Shown one piece after another: positions 19,753-29,232 of a DNA stretch of 63,529 bases; positions within the stretch are counted from its first letter, which is position 1; each line of letters begins with the position of its first letter. The notes under the pieces were generated by a model. It did not search any database. It had not been told where the DNA came from and saw nothing but the letters and a program-made list of their open reading frames with translations. A program made the translations under genes and the position numbers. Location: NCBI GenBank assembly GCA_018673175.1, contig JABHDF010000037.1:1-63529 (forward strand), given 5' to 3'. The DNA comes from Rhodobiaceae bacterium. Its GTDB lineage: Bacteria; Pseudomonadota; Alphaproteobacteria; RS24.

Positions 19753-19889
19753 AGCGGCCAAGGTACCGCGCAGTTTCCTCCACGGCAATCACTTAAAGTT
19801 TCAATTACGGGGTTACATTACCCACGATGCAGGCTATTTTGTGGCAAGTTTTCGATTCCACTGCGTTGTTACGCGCCTTGAGGTGATTT

Positions 19890-20957
19890 ATGTCCGGCCC
19901 TAGCAAAACACCCCTTACTTATGCCCAAGCGGGCGTGGATATTAAAGCGGGCAACGATTTAGTTAAACGCATCGGGCCATTGGCCAAATCCACCGCACGC
20001 ACGGGCGCCGATGTCGACCTTGGCGGTTTTGGCGGTCTGTTCGATTTGGCAGCCTGCAAATTCGACGACCCCGTATTGGTGGCCGCCAATGATGGCGTCG
20101 GCACGAAATTAAAAATCGCTATTGAAGCCGACAAACACGACACCGTGGGCATTGATTTGGTCGCCATGTGCGTCAATGATCTCATTGTTCAAGGCGCCGA
20201 ACCGTTGTTCTTTCTCGATTATTTCGCCTCTGGAAAATTAGACGTCGATGCCGCCACAAATGTGATTGCAGGCATCGCGGAAGGCTGTCGCCAAGCCCAT
20301 TGCGCGCTTATCGGCGGCGAAACGGCCGAGATGCCAGGCATGTATGCGGCCGGAGATTATGACTTGGCAGGCTTCTCGGTTGGCGCGGTAGAGCGCACGA
20401 AAGTCTTGCCAAAGAAAGACATTGCACATGGCGATGTGATTTTAGGCCTCGCCTCCAATGGCTTGCATTCTAACGGATTTTCTTTGGTACGCCGCCTCGT
20501 GGAAGCCGAAGGCCTTGCGTGGGATGCCCCCTCGCCTGCCGATGACACCAAGAGTTTGGCCGAAGATTTGCTGACCCCAACGCGGATTTATGTGCGTTCG
20601 GTGCTGGCCGCGTTAAAGGCCAATGCGCCGATAAAAGGCCTCGTGCATATTACCGGCGGCGGATTTCAAGAAAACTTGCCGCGCGTGCTCGACGACCATC
20701 TGGCGGCGCATATTGATCTCTCGGCATGGAAATTGCCGCGCGTTTTCCAGTGGCTGCAAAAAGCCGGCGCCATAGAAGAAGCCGAACTTTTGCGCACGTT
20801 CAACTGCGGCATCGGCATGGCCGTGGTCGTGCCGATGGACGTGGCCGCCGATGTGATGGCTTTGCTGGCCGCCCAAGGCGAGACAGTTTTGCCGATTGGC
20901 ACCATCACCGCGCGCGAGGGCGATGCGGTGACATTCTCTGGAACGCTGTCTGCATGA
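19890..20957 (+). CDS. purM: Phosphoribosylformylglycinamidine cyclo-ligase
   Basis: AIR synthetase, fifth step of purine synthesis: closes the imidazole ring at the expense of ATP. Normal length, 355 residues. Characteristic blocks are [12 protein letters not shown] near the start, [21 protein letters not shown] and the C-terminal NCGIGM. TTGAGGTGA precedes the ATG. The stop overlaps the purN start (ATGA), a classic purM-purN operon. Confidence 0.98.
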   Translation: MSGPSKTPLTYAQAGVDIKAGNDLVKRIGPLAKSTARTGADVDLGGFGGLFDLAACKFDDPVLVAANDGVGTKLKIAIEADKHDTVGIDLVAMCVNDLIVQGAEPLFFLDYFASGKLDVDAATNVIAGIAEGCRQAHCALIGGETAEMPGMYAAGDYDLAGFSVGAVERTKVLPKKDIAHGDVILGLASNGLHSNGFSLVRRLVEAEGLAWDAPSPADDTKSLAEDLLTPTRIYVRSVLAALKANAPIKGLVHITGGGFQENLPRVLDDHLAAHIDLSAWKLPRVFQWLQKAGAIEEAELLRTFNCGIGMAVVVPMDVAADVMALLAAQGETVLPIGTITAREGDAVTFSGTLSA

Positions 20958-21547
20958 AACAACAGCCGACCAAAGTCGCGGTTCTTTTCTCCGGTCGGGG
21001 CAGCAATTTAAAAACCCTTGCTGAACATATGGCGCAAGCCAATGTGCCTGCCGAACTGACGTTAGCGTTGAGCAATCGCCCCAAGGCAGGCGGGCTAGAC
21101 TATTGCGCCCGCCAAGGCATCGCCCATCAAGCCATCGACCATAAGTTATTTGAGAGCCGGGAAAGTTTCGACGCCGAGCTGGACGCCACTTTGCGCGCCG
21201 CCAAAATTGAGCTGGTTTGCTGCGCTGGGTTTATGCGCCTGTTAAGCGCAGGCTTTGTGGAAGCCTGGCGCGATCGCATTATCAATATTCATCCCTCGCT
21301 TTTGCCCAAATATAAAGGCCTCCACACACATGCGCGCGCCATAGAAGCTGGCGATAGCGTGCATGGGTGCAGCGTCCATTACATGCGCCCAGAAATGGAT
21401 GAAGGGCCGGTGATTGTGCAAAAACAAGTGCCGATTATGCCCGAAGACACGCCAGACACATTGGCCGAGCGGGTTTTGCAGCAAGAGCATATCGCCTATC
21501 CAGAGGCTTTGGATGCGGTGTTGAAAAAAATGGCGAGCCCAGCCTAA
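20954..21547 (+). CDS. purN: Phosphoribosylglycinamide formyltransferase
   Basis: GAR transformylase, using 10-formyltetrahydrofolate, third step of purine synthesis. Start at 20954 gives 197 residues and a 4-bp overlap with purM; longer frame upstream is only open reading inside purM. Visible residues: phosphate loop SGRGSNL, catalytic set in [13 protein letters not shown] and MDEGPVI. The 3' end of the gene forms one arm of a terminator. Confidence 0.98.
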   Translation: MKQQPTKVAVLFSGRGSNLKTLAEHMAQANVPAELTLALSNRPKAGGLDYCARQGIAHQAIDHKLFESRESFDAELDATLRAAKIELVCCAGFMRLLSAGFVEAWRDRIINIHPSLLPKYKGLHTHARAIEAGDSVHGCSVHYMRPEMDEGPVIVQKQVPIMPEDTPDTLAERVLQQEHIAYPEALDAVLKKMASPA

Positions 21548-21563
21548 GCCGTCTCGCCATTTT
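21524..21563. terminator. Bidirectional terminator between purN and ndk
   Basis: ATGGCGAG (21530-21537) and CTCGCCAT (21553-21560) form a perfect 8-bp stem flanked by an A-run on the left and T residues on the right, so it can end transcription from both purN and the convergent ndk. The left arm lies inside the purN coding region, around codons for MASPA at its C-terminus. Confidence 0.85.
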
Positions 21564-21584
21564 CGAAATCAAGTGGATTTGGAA

Positions 21585-22007
21585 TTAACCAACCAGCTCA
21601 TGATCCGCAAAGAAGAATTTAATTTCTTCGGCTGCGGTTTCGGGAGCGTCCGAACCGTGTACGGAATTGGCATCAATGCTTTCCGCAAAATCTTTACGGA
21701 TGGTGCCTGCATCGGCTTCGGCTGGATTGGTGGCGCCCATAATTTCGCGATTTTTCGCGATGGCGTTTTCGCCTTCCAGAACTTGCACGACCACAGGGCC
21801 GGAAATCATGAAGTCTACCAAGTCATTGTAAAACGGGCGTTCTTTGTGGACGCCGTAAAACTCGCCAGCTTGATCGCGGGTCATGTGAATACGCTTGGAA
21901 GCAACAATGCGCAGGCCATTGCTTTCGAACCGGTCAATAATTTTACCAGTCAGATTGCGTTTGGTGGCATCGGGTTTGATAATCGAAAAAGTACGCTCAA
22001 GAGCCAT
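21585..22007 (-). CDS. ndk: Nucleoside diphosphate kinase
   Basis: Transfers the terminal phosphate from ATP to other NDPs via a phosphohistidine. Full length at 140 residues: [14 protein letters not shown] start, Kpn-loop region, and active-site histidine in ANSVHGSDA. It is monocistronic, between the purN terminator and its own promoter region, which contains tandem repeats. Confidence 0.98.
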   Translation of the reverse strand: MALERTFSIIKPDATKRNLTGKIIDRFESNGLRIVASKRIHMTRDQAGEFYGVHKERPFYNDLVDFMISGPVVVQVLEGENAIAKNREIMGATNPAEADAGTIRKDFAESIDANSVHGSDAPETAAEEIKFFFADHELVG

Positions 22008-22061
22008 GAGTAAATCCCCAAATAGGTTAAATCAGAATTAAAAATGAGTTCAATTGACCGC

Positions 22062-22090
22062 TTTATAGGCGAGCTTTGAAGCCAGCGCAA
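22062..22090 (-). promoter_or_regulatory. Candidate ndk promoter
   Basis: On the reverse strand TTGCGC (22090-22085), 17-bp spacer, TATAAA (22067-22062), giving a start near 22055 and a leader of about 48 nt to the ndk ATG. The -35 element overlaps the first copy of the 19-bp tandem repeat. Confidence 0.5.
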
Positions 22091-22143
22091 GCAATGGAAC
22101 AGCGCGCAAGCAATGGAAAAGAGAGCAAGCAATGGAACAGAGA
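22087..22143. repeat. Three 19-bp tandem repeats between ndk and holC
   Basis: Three adjacent 19-bp units beginning GCAAGCAATGGAA (22087-22105, 22106-22124, 22125-22143), differing only in the last few bases. They are intergenic, lying between the ndk promoter and the holC stop codon, and are not coding in any gene I accept. Confidence 0.93.
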
Positions 22144-22147
22144 GCGC

Positions 22148-22609
22148 CTAAGCCTTTTGTTCCCACTTGCCGTCTTCGCCCTGCTGCCAATAGGTCAGCT
22201 CATGCGGGCTGTCTTTCAAACCCGCCCATTGCTGGCGGGCATGGGCGAGGCTTTCCTCGTCGCGGCCATCGAATAAAAACACGCAGCGCTGGAAATTATC
22301 CAGCTCTGGGCGCGACGCGCCCTCGACCAGAAACAAAACATTGGCTGCATTGGGCGTCTCCGCCTCATCGGTCAGCCATATCGGTTGTTCGGCCGCATTA
22401 TTGGCAAAACGCGCATCCCCTTTGGCGGCATGGGGCAAAAATGCCTCATCGCGATAGGTCCATAAATGCGCATCCAGCGTTGCCAGCCGCGCCTCGGAGG
22501 TCACTTGAACAACGGCCTTCCAGCCGCGCTCAAGTGTTTTCTCCAAAAGAGCTGGCAAAACCTGTTCTAGGGTCTGGCGCTCCAGATGATAGAACAGCAA
22601 CTCACTCAT
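22148..22609 (-). CDS. holC: DNA polymerase III subunit chi
   Basis: Chi subunit of the clamp-loader complex, linking the holoenzyme to single-stranded DNA-binding protein. The 153-residue protein has the family start ELLFYHLERQTLEQVLPALLEK, the WTYRDEAFLPHA block and NVLFLVEG. It overlaps the pepA stop by one base (TAATGA), the same pepA-holC order as in E. coli. Confidence 0.93.
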   Translation of the reverse strand: MSELLFYHLERQTLEQVLPALLEKTLERGWKAVVQVTSEARLATLDAHLWTYRDEAFLPHAAKGDARFANNAAEQPIWLTDEAETPNAANVLFLVEGASRPELDNFQRCVFLFDGRDEESLAHARQQWAGLKDSPHELTYWQQGEDGKWEQKA

Positions 22610-24093
22610 TATTCGTAATGTGCTTTCACCAGACGGTCGAGCAAGCGCACGCCATAACCAGACGCCCAGGTGCGGCTGATTGAAGATTTAGGCGAGCCCA
22701 TGGCCGTGCCTGCAATATCCAAATGCACCCAAGGCACATCATTGGTGAACCGCTGCAAGAATTGCGCCGCCGTAGAGGAGCCCGCATAACGCCCGCCAAT
22801 GTTTTTCATATCGGCGTTCGGCGTATTGATCATTTTATCGAACGTATCGTTCATTGGCATGCGCCAGACTTTCTCGCCCTCTTGATTGCCAATGGCCGTC
22901 AATTGCTCGGACAAAGTATCATCGTTCGAAAACAGCCCTGCATAATCTTGCCCCAAGGCCACCAGGATGGCGCCTGTCAGCGTGGCCAAATCGATCATGA
23001 ATTTTGGCTTGAAACGTTTTTGCGTATACCAAAGCGCATCGGCCAAGACCAAACGCCCTTCCGCATCCGTGTTCAAAACTTCGATGGTTTGGCCCGACAT
23101 AGACGTAACAATATCGCCGGGGCGTTGTGCGTCCCCGTCTGGCATATTTTCTACCAGACCCAAAATGCCAACCGCATTTACTTTTGCTTTGCGGGCTGCC
23201 AAAGCGTGCATCAGGCCAGTCACGGCTGCCGCGCCGCCCATGTCGCCTTTCATTTCTTCCATGCCGCCCGCAGGTTTGATGGAAATACCGCCGGTGTCAA
23301 AACACACGCCCTTGCCGACAAAGGCAACGGGTTGTTTCGTTTTTGCTGCGCCATTCCATTGCATCACCACCATTTGGCTGGGTTGGCGACTGCCTTGACC
23401 GACGCCCAGAAGCGAGCCCATGCCAAGTTTTTTCATTTGCGCTTCGCTCAACACCTCTACTTTGACCCCGAGTTTGGTCAGCGCTTTGGCGCGTTTGGCA
23501 AATTCTGGTGGGGTAAGAATATTGGCCGGCTCATTGACCAAATCGCGCGCCACAATCGTGCCTTCGGCCACGGCTTTCAATTCCACGAAACTCTTTTTGG
23601 CGGCGGTCATGGCTTTGGTGGCCACCACAAATTTAGATGGGCCGCCTTTGGTTTTGCCTTTGGTTTTATATTTTTCGAATTTGTAGTCGCGCAGCATGGC
23701 GCCTGTGGCGGCGCGCGCGGCGAGGTCGCCATCGCTGACCGCTTTATTGCCCGCTGGCTCTAGCAGAAGCGTGATCACGCCGTCGGCTTTTTCGACGCTA
23801 CCCAGCGCTGTGCCGCCCATTTTTTCGGCGTCAGCGGCGGTTAGTTTTTTCGCGTCGCCCAGCCCCAAAACGACAATCCGGTCGAGCGTGGTTTTGGCTG
23901 GCGCCAACAGCGCAAACATGGCGCCCGCTTTGCCGGTGAATTTCTTGATTTTAATGGCCCGGCTAATCGCTCCGTCGGTTTTTTTGTCCAACTGTTTGCC
24001 CAAGCTCGACAGCTTGCCGCCTTGCGTGGCCGTAACAATGACCGAGCCTTTGGTCGGCAGAGTGTCTTTTGCGAAAGAAATAGATAGAGGCAT
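22609..24093 (-). CDS. pepA: Leucyl aminopeptidase (cytosol aminopeptidase)
   Basis: Dizinc/dimanganese exopeptidase of family M17, acting on peptides in the cytoplasm; in E. coli PepA also binds DNA at cer sites and carAB. From the ATG at 24093 (GGAG about 10 nt upstream) it has 494 residues: variable N-terminal domain and a C-terminal catalytic domain with [25 protein letters not shown] and the signature [14 protein letters not shown]. An in-frame TTG at 24105 is part of the ribosome site and is not used here. First gene of a pepA-holC operon, divergent from surA. Confidence 0.96.
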   Translation of the reverse strand: MPLSISFAKDTLPTKGSVIVTATQGGKLSSLGKQLDKKTDGAISRAIKIKKFTGKAGAMFALLAPAKTTLDRIVVLGLGDAKKLTAADAEKMGGTALGSVEKADGVITLLLEPAGNKAVSDGDLAARAATGAMLRDYKFEKYKTKGKTKGGPSKFVVATKAMTAAKKSFVELKAVAEGTIVARDLVNEPANILTPPEFAKRAKALTKLGVKVEVLSEAQMKKLGMGSLLGVGQGSRQPSQMVVMQWNGAAKTKQPVAFVGKGVCFDTGGISIKPAGGMEEMKGDMGGAAAVTGLMHALAARKAKVNAVGILGLVENMPDGDAQRPGDIVTSMSGQTIEVLNTDAEGRLVLADALWYTQKRFKPKFMIDLATLTGAILVALGQDYAGLFSNDDTLSEQLTAIGNQEGEKVWRMPMNDTFDKMINTPNADMKNIGGRYAGSSTAAQFLQRFTNDVPWVHLDIAGTAMGSPKSSISRTWASGYGVRLLDRLVKAHYE

Positions 24094-24245
24094 AGGTTTC
24101 TCCAATAGATGAGCGAGAGGGAATTAAGGGTCGGTTCAATGCTTTGCCCACACAGCAGGCTTGAATTCGTTTATGAATGCCAACATTATGGCGTAAATTA
24201 CTAGTCGTCCAGCGCCATTTAGGCTAACACTGATGGTACCTTAAT

Positions 24246-25538
24246 ATGGCGTTCTATCGCCTGAAAACGAGTCCTAAAATGAATTCTTTTGCCAGCCTTT
24301 TGACGAAACCCATGCTTATTGGCCTGACCCTGGTTCTAGGGTTCAGCTCTGGCGTCCCAAATGCGCAAGCCGCCCAGCAACGCGACGTCGAAGGCATTGC
24401 GGCCATCGTCAATGATAAAGTCATCTCGCTGTTCGATGTCGACCAGCGCGTCGACTTGTTTTTTGCCACCTCGGGCATCGCCAAGTCGCCCGACATGACC
24501 GAGCGCATGCGCGCCCAAGTGCTGCGCTCCCTGGTCGATGAAAAACTGCAACTCGAAGAAGCCAATCGGGTGGAAATAGCGATTAAGGACAAAGAAGTCG
24601 AAGACCGGATGAAGACCCTGGCGACCGAAGGCAAAATGACGCTTAAGGGCATCAAAGAGTTTCTCGCCGAGAAAAATATTGAAACGGAATCGCTCGAGCA
24701 ACAATTGCGCGCCGAGCTGGCGTGGAGCCAATTTGTCCGCCGTAGTTTTAGCGGTCGGGTGAAAGTTGGCGATCAAGAAATTGACGAGCAATATAATAAG
24801 GCTGTGCGCGCGGTAAATCAGACGCGGTTTTTGCTCAGCGAAATTCTGCTCAATCTGGATAGTTTCTCGAACGAACAACAAGTTGAGAAACTCTCTGGAG
24901 AGATTGTCAAACAGCTGCAATCCGGCGTCGATTTCGGTGCTGTGGCGCGCCAATTCTCCATCGCCCCCACGGCCGCGCGCGGCGGGCAATTGGGCTGGAT
25001 TACCGCCGATCAATTAGACAGACGCCTTGCCAGCGTCGTGCGTCAAATGAAGCCAGGCCAGGTGTCCGCGCCCATCCCCACCAATGCGGGGCTATATATT
25101 ATCGCGCTGGCCGACAAGCGCGCCGGTGGCAATGACCCAAGCAAAAACCAGTTTGATGTCTTGAGCCTAACGTTTCCCAAAGACAGCAAGCCGAGCAAAA
25201 TTGATAAGTTCGCGGCCGATTTTAAAACCTGCCGTCGGGCCCAACAAAGCGCCAAGAAAGCCAAAGCTTTGGCCAAGCGCACGGGCTTGCGCGAATTGCG
25301 CCAATTGCCGCGCCAAATTGCCAATGCGGTTGGCAATCTAGAGGCGGGTCGTCTGTCTGTCCCCATCACCACGCCAGATGGCATTGAGCTTTATGCCGTT
25401 TGCGATCGCAAAGATGACCTCGGCATTGAGATTTCGCGCAGCCAGATATCGGAAAATATTTTCTCCCAACGCGTATCCATGATGGCGCGGCGGCATTTGC
25501 GCGACTTGCGCCGCGATGCCGTTGTCGAATATCGCTAG
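24246..25538 (+). CDS. surA: SurA-like periplasmic chaperone/peptidyl-prolyl isomerase
   Basis: Chaperone for outer-membrane protein precursors. 430 residues: signal peptide ending near AQAAQ, the SurA N-terminal domain (about 55-170, IAAIVNDKVISLFDVDQR) and one parvulin PPIase domain (about 190-295, RGGQLGWI, PGQVSAPIPTNAG); the remaining 130 residues are a weaker, degraded second parvulin-like part. The start is uncertain: ATG at 24246 and ATG at 24279 (MNSFASLL) both give a signal peptide. In many relatives lptD precedes and pdxA follows surA; neither is present here. Confidence 0.9.
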   Translation: MAFYRLKTSPKMNSFASLLTKPMLIGLTLVLGFSSGVPNAQAAQQRDVEGIAAIVNDKVISLFDVDQRVDLFFATSGIAKSPDMTERMRAQVLRSLVDEKLQLEEANRVEIAIKDKEVEDRMKTLATEGKMTLKGIKEFLAEKNIETESLEQQLRAELAWSQFVRRSFSGRVKVGDQEIDEQYNKAVRAVNQTRFLLSEILLNLDSFSNEQQVEKLSGEIVKQLQSGVDFGAVARQFSIAPTAARGGQLGWITADQLDRRLASVVRQMKPGQVSAPIPTNAGLYIIALADKRAGGNDPSKNQFDVLSLTFPKDSKPSKIDKFAADFKTCRRAQQSAKKAKALAKRTGLRELRQLPRQIANAVGNLEAGRLSVPITTPDGIELYAVCDRKDDLGIEISRSQISENIFSQRVSMMARRHLRDLRRDAVVEYR

Positions 25539-25553
25539 AGACGCACCCCTCGC

Positions 25554-26420
25554 ATGACAGCCACAGATCCCTTTGACCCGCTCCCGCCCTTGCGAGAGGT
25601 AATTCAGGCGCATGGCCTTCGCGCCGATAAAAAATTCGGACAAAACTTTATCCTCGACCTCAACCTGACGCGGCGCATTGCGCGCGAGGCGGGCGATTTG
25701 ACCCAATGCGAAGTCATCGAAGTGGGCCCCGGCCCCGGCGGGCTAACGCGAGGGCTTTTAATGGAAGGCGCGGCGCATGTGCACGTCATCGAGGCCGATG
25801 CCCGCTTTGTGCCTGCGCTGGAAGAAATTAAGGCCGCCTACCCAAATCGGGTTTCCATTCATTTGGGCGACGCGCTAAAAATCTCGCCCGAAAGCCTAAC
25901 CCAAGCGCCCTATCGCATTGTCTCCAACCTGCCCTATAACGTGGCCACGCCCTTGCTGACAGGCTGGCTCGACGCGGGCTGGCAGGATGGCAAATGGGCG
26001 CCGAAGTTTTTATCCATGACCCTCATGTTTCAAAAAGAAGTGGCCCAGCGCATTACGGCTTTGGCGGGGGAAAAACATTATGGCCGCTTGGCCGTGCTGG
26101 CCGGCTGGCTAAGCGAGGCGCGCATCGCTTTTGATGTCGACCGGCAAGTATTTGTGCCCCCGCCCAAAGTCACCTCTGCCATTGTTGATTTGCGCCCACG
26201 CGGAACCCCGCTGGCGGAGGCCAACCCGCACAACTTGAGCAAGCTGACAGCGGCCGCCTTTGGCCAGCGCCGGAAAATGTTGCGCGCCAGTTTGAAACAG
26301 ATAAGCTCAGACCCTCAAGCGCTTCTGGCAGCGGCGGGTATCGCCGAAACCACGCGCGCAGAACAGCTAACGATTGACCACTTCTGCGCACTCGCTAATC
26401 TATGGAAACCAGGCGCCTAG
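25554..26420 (+). CDS. rsmA: 16S rRNA dimethyladenosine transferase
   Basis: RsmA (KsgA) dimethylates two adjacent adenines in the 3' helix of 16S rRNA, a checkpoint in small-subunit assembly. 288 residues with KKFGQNFILD, SAM loop IEVGPGPGGLTRGLL, catalytic NLPYNVATPLL and C-terminal FVPPPKVTSAIVDL. It starts 15 nt after surA, in the same operon. A family member with normal length and complete motifs. Confidence 0.97.
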   Translation: MTATDPFDPLPPLREVIQAHGLRADKKFGQNFILDLNLTRRIAREAGDLTQCEVIEVGPGPGGLTRGLLMEGAAHVHVIEADARFVPALEEIKAAYPNRVSIHLGDALKISPESLTQAPYRIVSNLPYNVATPLLTGWLDAGWQDGKWAPKFLSMTLMFQKEVAQRITALAGEKHYGRLAVLAGWLSEARIAFDVDRQVFVPPPKVTSAIVDLRPRGTPLAEANPHNLSKLTAAAFGQRRKMLRASLKQISSDPQALLAAAGIAETTRAEQLTIDHFCALANLWKPGA

Positions 26421-26451
26421 CCTTACCAAACCAACCCTCGGGAGACCCCAC

Positions 26452-27501
26452 ATGAAAAGCCAAGCCATTACCGAATACGGTGCAGCCCTATCGCCAGTCG
26501 AAGCCGACACACCGACCCCCAGCGGCCAAGAAGTTCTGATCGAGATTACCCATTGCGGCGTTTGCCACTCTGACGTGCATTTTCATGACGGCCATTTTGA
26601 TTTGGGCGACGGACAAAAACTCGACGTGCGCGGCGCGCGCCAAACCCCGTTTACGCTCGGCCATGAGATTGAAGGCGTCGTCAGCGCCATTGGCCCAGAT
26701 GTAAAAGACGTGAAAGTCGGCACCCGCAAAGTAATTTACCCTTGGATTGGCTGTGGCGAATGCCATGAATGCGACCATGACCGCGAGCATTTGTGCAATG
26801 GCCGCGCGCTTGGCGTGAACCTGCCCGGCGGTTTTTCGACCCATTGTCTCGTGCCCCACGAGCGCTATTGCCTAGATGCCGAAGGCATCGCAGAAGGCCT
26901 CGCCAGCACCTATATGTGCTCAGGCATTACCGCCTATTCGGCCCTGAAATATCTCGACACAGGCGACAAAGGCGAGCCAGCGCTCATCGTTGGCCTCGGC
27001 GGCGTGGGCATGATGGCCTTGCAATTTGCCTTGGAGATGTACGACGAAACGCCTCTGGTGGCCGATTTGGATGAGAACAAACTACAGGCCGCTATGGGCG
27101 CTGGCGCGCGCGCTGCCTACAATCCAAAAGATCCCGCAGCACTAAAGCAACTCCTCGCAGACACCAATGGCGGCGTCGCGGGCGCGGCTGACTTTGTCGG
27201 CGCCGAGGGGTCGTTGAAATTTGCCACAGGCGCCATTCGGCGCGGCGGCGGCGTGAAAATCGTCGGCCTGTTTGGCGGTGGTTTCTCGCAACCTATTCCT
27301 TATTTCCCATTCCGCGCCATGTCGGTGGGCGGCTCAATGACTGGCTCTTTGGCCGATACCATTGAGATGTTGGAAATTGTCAAAGCCGGCAAAATCAATC
27401 CCATTCCCGTGGAAACACGCGACATGAGTGCGGCCAGCGAAACGCTGGACGATTTGCGCGAAGGCAATATCATCGGTCGCGTGGTGCTGGAAAACCGCTA
27501 A
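26452..27501 (+). CDS. Zinc-dependent alcohol dehydrogenase
   Basis: Medium-chain dehydrogenase/reductase of 349 residues. Visible are the catalytic zinc site (CGVCHSD with Cys38, and GHE), the four structural-zinc cysteines (CGECHEC then C after seven residues) and a Rossmann loop IVGLGGVGMMA near 180. Substrate is not readable; it is of the type that oxidises primary or aromatic alcohols. The ATG at 26452 is chosen because CGGGAGA is upstream; an earlier frame only runs into rsmA. It lies 31 nt after rsmA and ends in a terminator shared with gmk. Confidence 0.9.
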   Translation: MKSQAITEYGAALSPVEADTPTPSGQEVLIEITHCGVCHSDVHFHDGHFDLGDGQKLDVRGARQTPFTLGHEIEGVVSAIGPDVKDVKVGTRKVIYPWIGCGECHECDHDREHLCNGRALGVNLPGGFSTHCLVPHERYCLDAEGIAEGLASTYMCSGITAYSALKYLDTGDKGEPALIVGLGGVGMMALQFALEMYDETPLVADLDENKLQAAMGAGARAAYNPKDPAALKQLLADTNGGVAGAADFVGAEGSLKFATGAIRRGGGVKIVGLFGGGFSQPIPYFPFRAMSVGGSMTGSLADTIEMLEIVKAGKINPIPVETRDMSAASETLDDLREGNIIGRVVLENR

Positions 27502-27503
27502 CG

Positions 27504-27542
27504 AAAAAATCTCCGAGGCTTTTTTTACAAAGAGTCTCGGAG
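27504..27542. terminator. Bidirectional terminator between adh and gmk
   Basis: CTCCGAGGCT (27511-27520) pairs with AGTCTCGGAG (27533-27542) in a 10-bp stem with one G-T pair. The six A residues at 27504-27509 give a U-run for gmk on the reverse strand; the right arm is inside the last codons of gmk. On the plus strand the tail is weaker (CGTTTT). Confidence 0.82.
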
Positions 27543-28160
27543 CGTTTTCACAAAATCAGATAGATCTGTTTGGCGGGCGCGCTTTAAGCGCTCGGCCATC
27601 AAAATAGCCTGCAGGTGTTCCCGCGCCCGCTCGGCATCTTCATTGACGATGACATAATCATATTCCGGATAATGGCTAATTTCATCCGAGGCTTTCGACA
27701 TGCGCGCGGCCACCACTTCGGCACTATCTTGCGCGCGCGTGTTCAGGCGCTTTTCTAGCTCGGCAGCTGACGGAGGCAGAATAAACACTTTCACCAAATC
27801 ATCGGCCGCCGCCTCCTGTAATTGTTGTGTGCCCTGCCAATCGATATCGAATAAAACATCATGCCCTTGCAGCAACGAGCCTTCTACGGGACCCCGCGGC
27901 GTGCCGTAATAATTGTCGAAAACTTTTGCATGCTCTAGAAGCTCGCCTCGATTGCGCATCTCACCGAAGGCCTGCGTATCCACGAAATGATAGTCTTGGC
28001 CATCTATTTCACCGGGCCGCGCTTGGCGCGTGGTCACCGATACCGACATGGAAATATGGCTATCTGCCGCCAACAGGCTGCGCGCCAAAGTGGTTTTGCC
28101 CGCACCCGATGGGGACGATAAAACCAACATAAGGCCACGACGGTGGATGGCATCAGACAT
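27525..28160 (-). CDS. gmk: Guanylate kinase
   Basis: Phosphorylates GMP to GDP. 211 residues with P-loop SSPSGAGKTTL near residue 15, GMP-binding SVSVTTRQARPGE and the DYHFVD block. It follows mltG after 43 nt. The usual yicC gene between mltG and gmk is absent in this genome segment. Its 3' end forms part of the terminator described above. Confidence 0.98.
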   Translation of the reverse strand: MSDAIHRRGLMLVLSSPSGAGKTTLARSLLAADSHISMSVSVTTRQARPGEIDGQDYHFVDTQAFGEMRNRGELLEHAKVFDNYYGTPRGPVEGSLLQGHDVLFDIDWQGTQQLQEAAADDLVKVFILPPSAAELEKRLNTRAQDSAEVVAARMSKASDEISHYPEYDYVIVNEDAERAREHLQAILMAERLKRARQTDLSDFVKTLRDSL

Positions 28161-28203
28161 GAGCAGCTCCTCGAATCAACTTCCAAAGTCTCACTATAAA
28201 GGA

Positions 28204-29232
28204 TTATCGCTTTTTCTGTTTTTCGATTTGGCGCCAGCGTCGGACATTGCGATTATGCTCGGCCAATGTTTTGCTAAACACGTGCCCGCCAGTGCCATCG
28301 GCCACGAAATACAGGGCTTGGCTAGCGGCCGGATTTAAAACCGCCGCAAGGGCTGCACGCCCCGGATTGGCGATGGGCGTCGGCGGTAGGCCCTTAATGC
28401 GATAGGTATTATAGGCCGTGTGGCGACGAATTTCGCTGCGCCGAATGGGCCGTCCCAATTTGCCTTGCCCGCCAACCAGCCCGTAAATAATCGTCGGGTC
28501 GGATTGCAACCGCATATTTTTCTTCAACCGATTGACGAACACCGCCGCTACCAGAGGGCGCTCACTGGCCACCGCCGTTTCGCGCTCCACAATCGAGGCC
28601 AGAATAATCGCTTCCTGCTTCGACTTAATCGGCAGGCCCAACTGGCGTTTTGGCCACAACGCATCAATGACAGAGGTCTGCGCTCGCGTCATTTTTTCAA
28701 GCAGCTTGGCGCGTGACATACCGCGCGGCACTTTATAGGTTTCGGGCAATAGCGAGCCTTCGGGGGGAATGGCCACCTCGCCTTTAAGCAAATCAAGCCC
28801 GCGCAATTGCGCGACGATGTTTTGACTGGTTAGCCCTTCGGCCAAAGTGATGGCGTGCAGCATCACCTCGCCACGGGTCAATATTTTTAGTACGACGTGC
28901 ATATTGGCGCCGGCCGGTATGCTAAATTCGCCAGCTTTCAAAGCCGTAGCTTGACCGCGCAATCGGGCGTAAACGCGAAATAAAAACGCGCTGCGCAAAA
29001 GGCCCTGCTCGTCTAGTTTTACCGTGACCGCGCGCAGCGTGCTGCCGCGTAGCAGCTCGATTTGCTTGGCTTGTGTTTGAGGCCCAGACATGAAAATCAG
29101 CCCAAGGACGGCGATCAAAACCATCATAGCCAGGAGGGCGGCTGGCAGGAAAACCGCGCGAAACCGATTTAAAATTAACACGATGGGTTGCAAAGCCAGT
29201 CTACTCGACCGCTTTAAAAACCAGCGAGGCAT
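28204..29232 (-). CDS. mltG: Endolytic peptidoglycan transglycosylase MltG
   Basis: Inner-membrane YceG/MltG protein that cleaves nascent glycan strands and terminates their elongation. It has one N-terminal membrane segment (FLPAALLAMMVLIAVLGLIF), a LysM-like domain (about 55-130) and the catalytic domain with the active-site glutamate in ILASIVERETA and the GLPPTPIANPG block. The start is unsettled: ATG at 29232 overlaps fabF by 32 bp (342 residues), while GTG at 29181 would avoid the overlap. I use the ATG. Confidence 0.93.
   Translation of the reverse strand: MPRWFLKRSSRLALQPIVLILNRFRAVFLPAALLAMMVLIAVLGLIFMSGPQTQAKQIELLRGSTLRAVTVKLDEQGLLRSAFLFRVYARLRGQATALKAGEFSIPAGANMHVVLKILTRGEVMLHAITLAEGLTSQNIVAQLRGLDLLKGEVAIPPEGSLLPETYKVPRGMSRAKLLEKMTRAQTSVIDALWPKRQLGLPIKSKQEAIILASIVERETAVASERPLVAAVFVNRLKKNMRLQSDPTIIYGLVGGQGKLGRPIRRSEIRRHTAYNTYRIKGLPPTPIANPGRAALAAVLNPAASQALYFVADGTGGHVFSKTLAEHNRNVRRWRQIEKQKKR

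Noticed and set aside
22087-22143. CRISPR array
   Set aside because: Units are directly adjacent without spacers and only 19 bp long; these are simple tandem repeats.
22723-23763. 346-codon plus-strand open frame opposite pepA
   Set aside because: Entirely opposite pepA with all its motifs intact; the translated sequence is His/Phe/Arg-rich noise without a domain.
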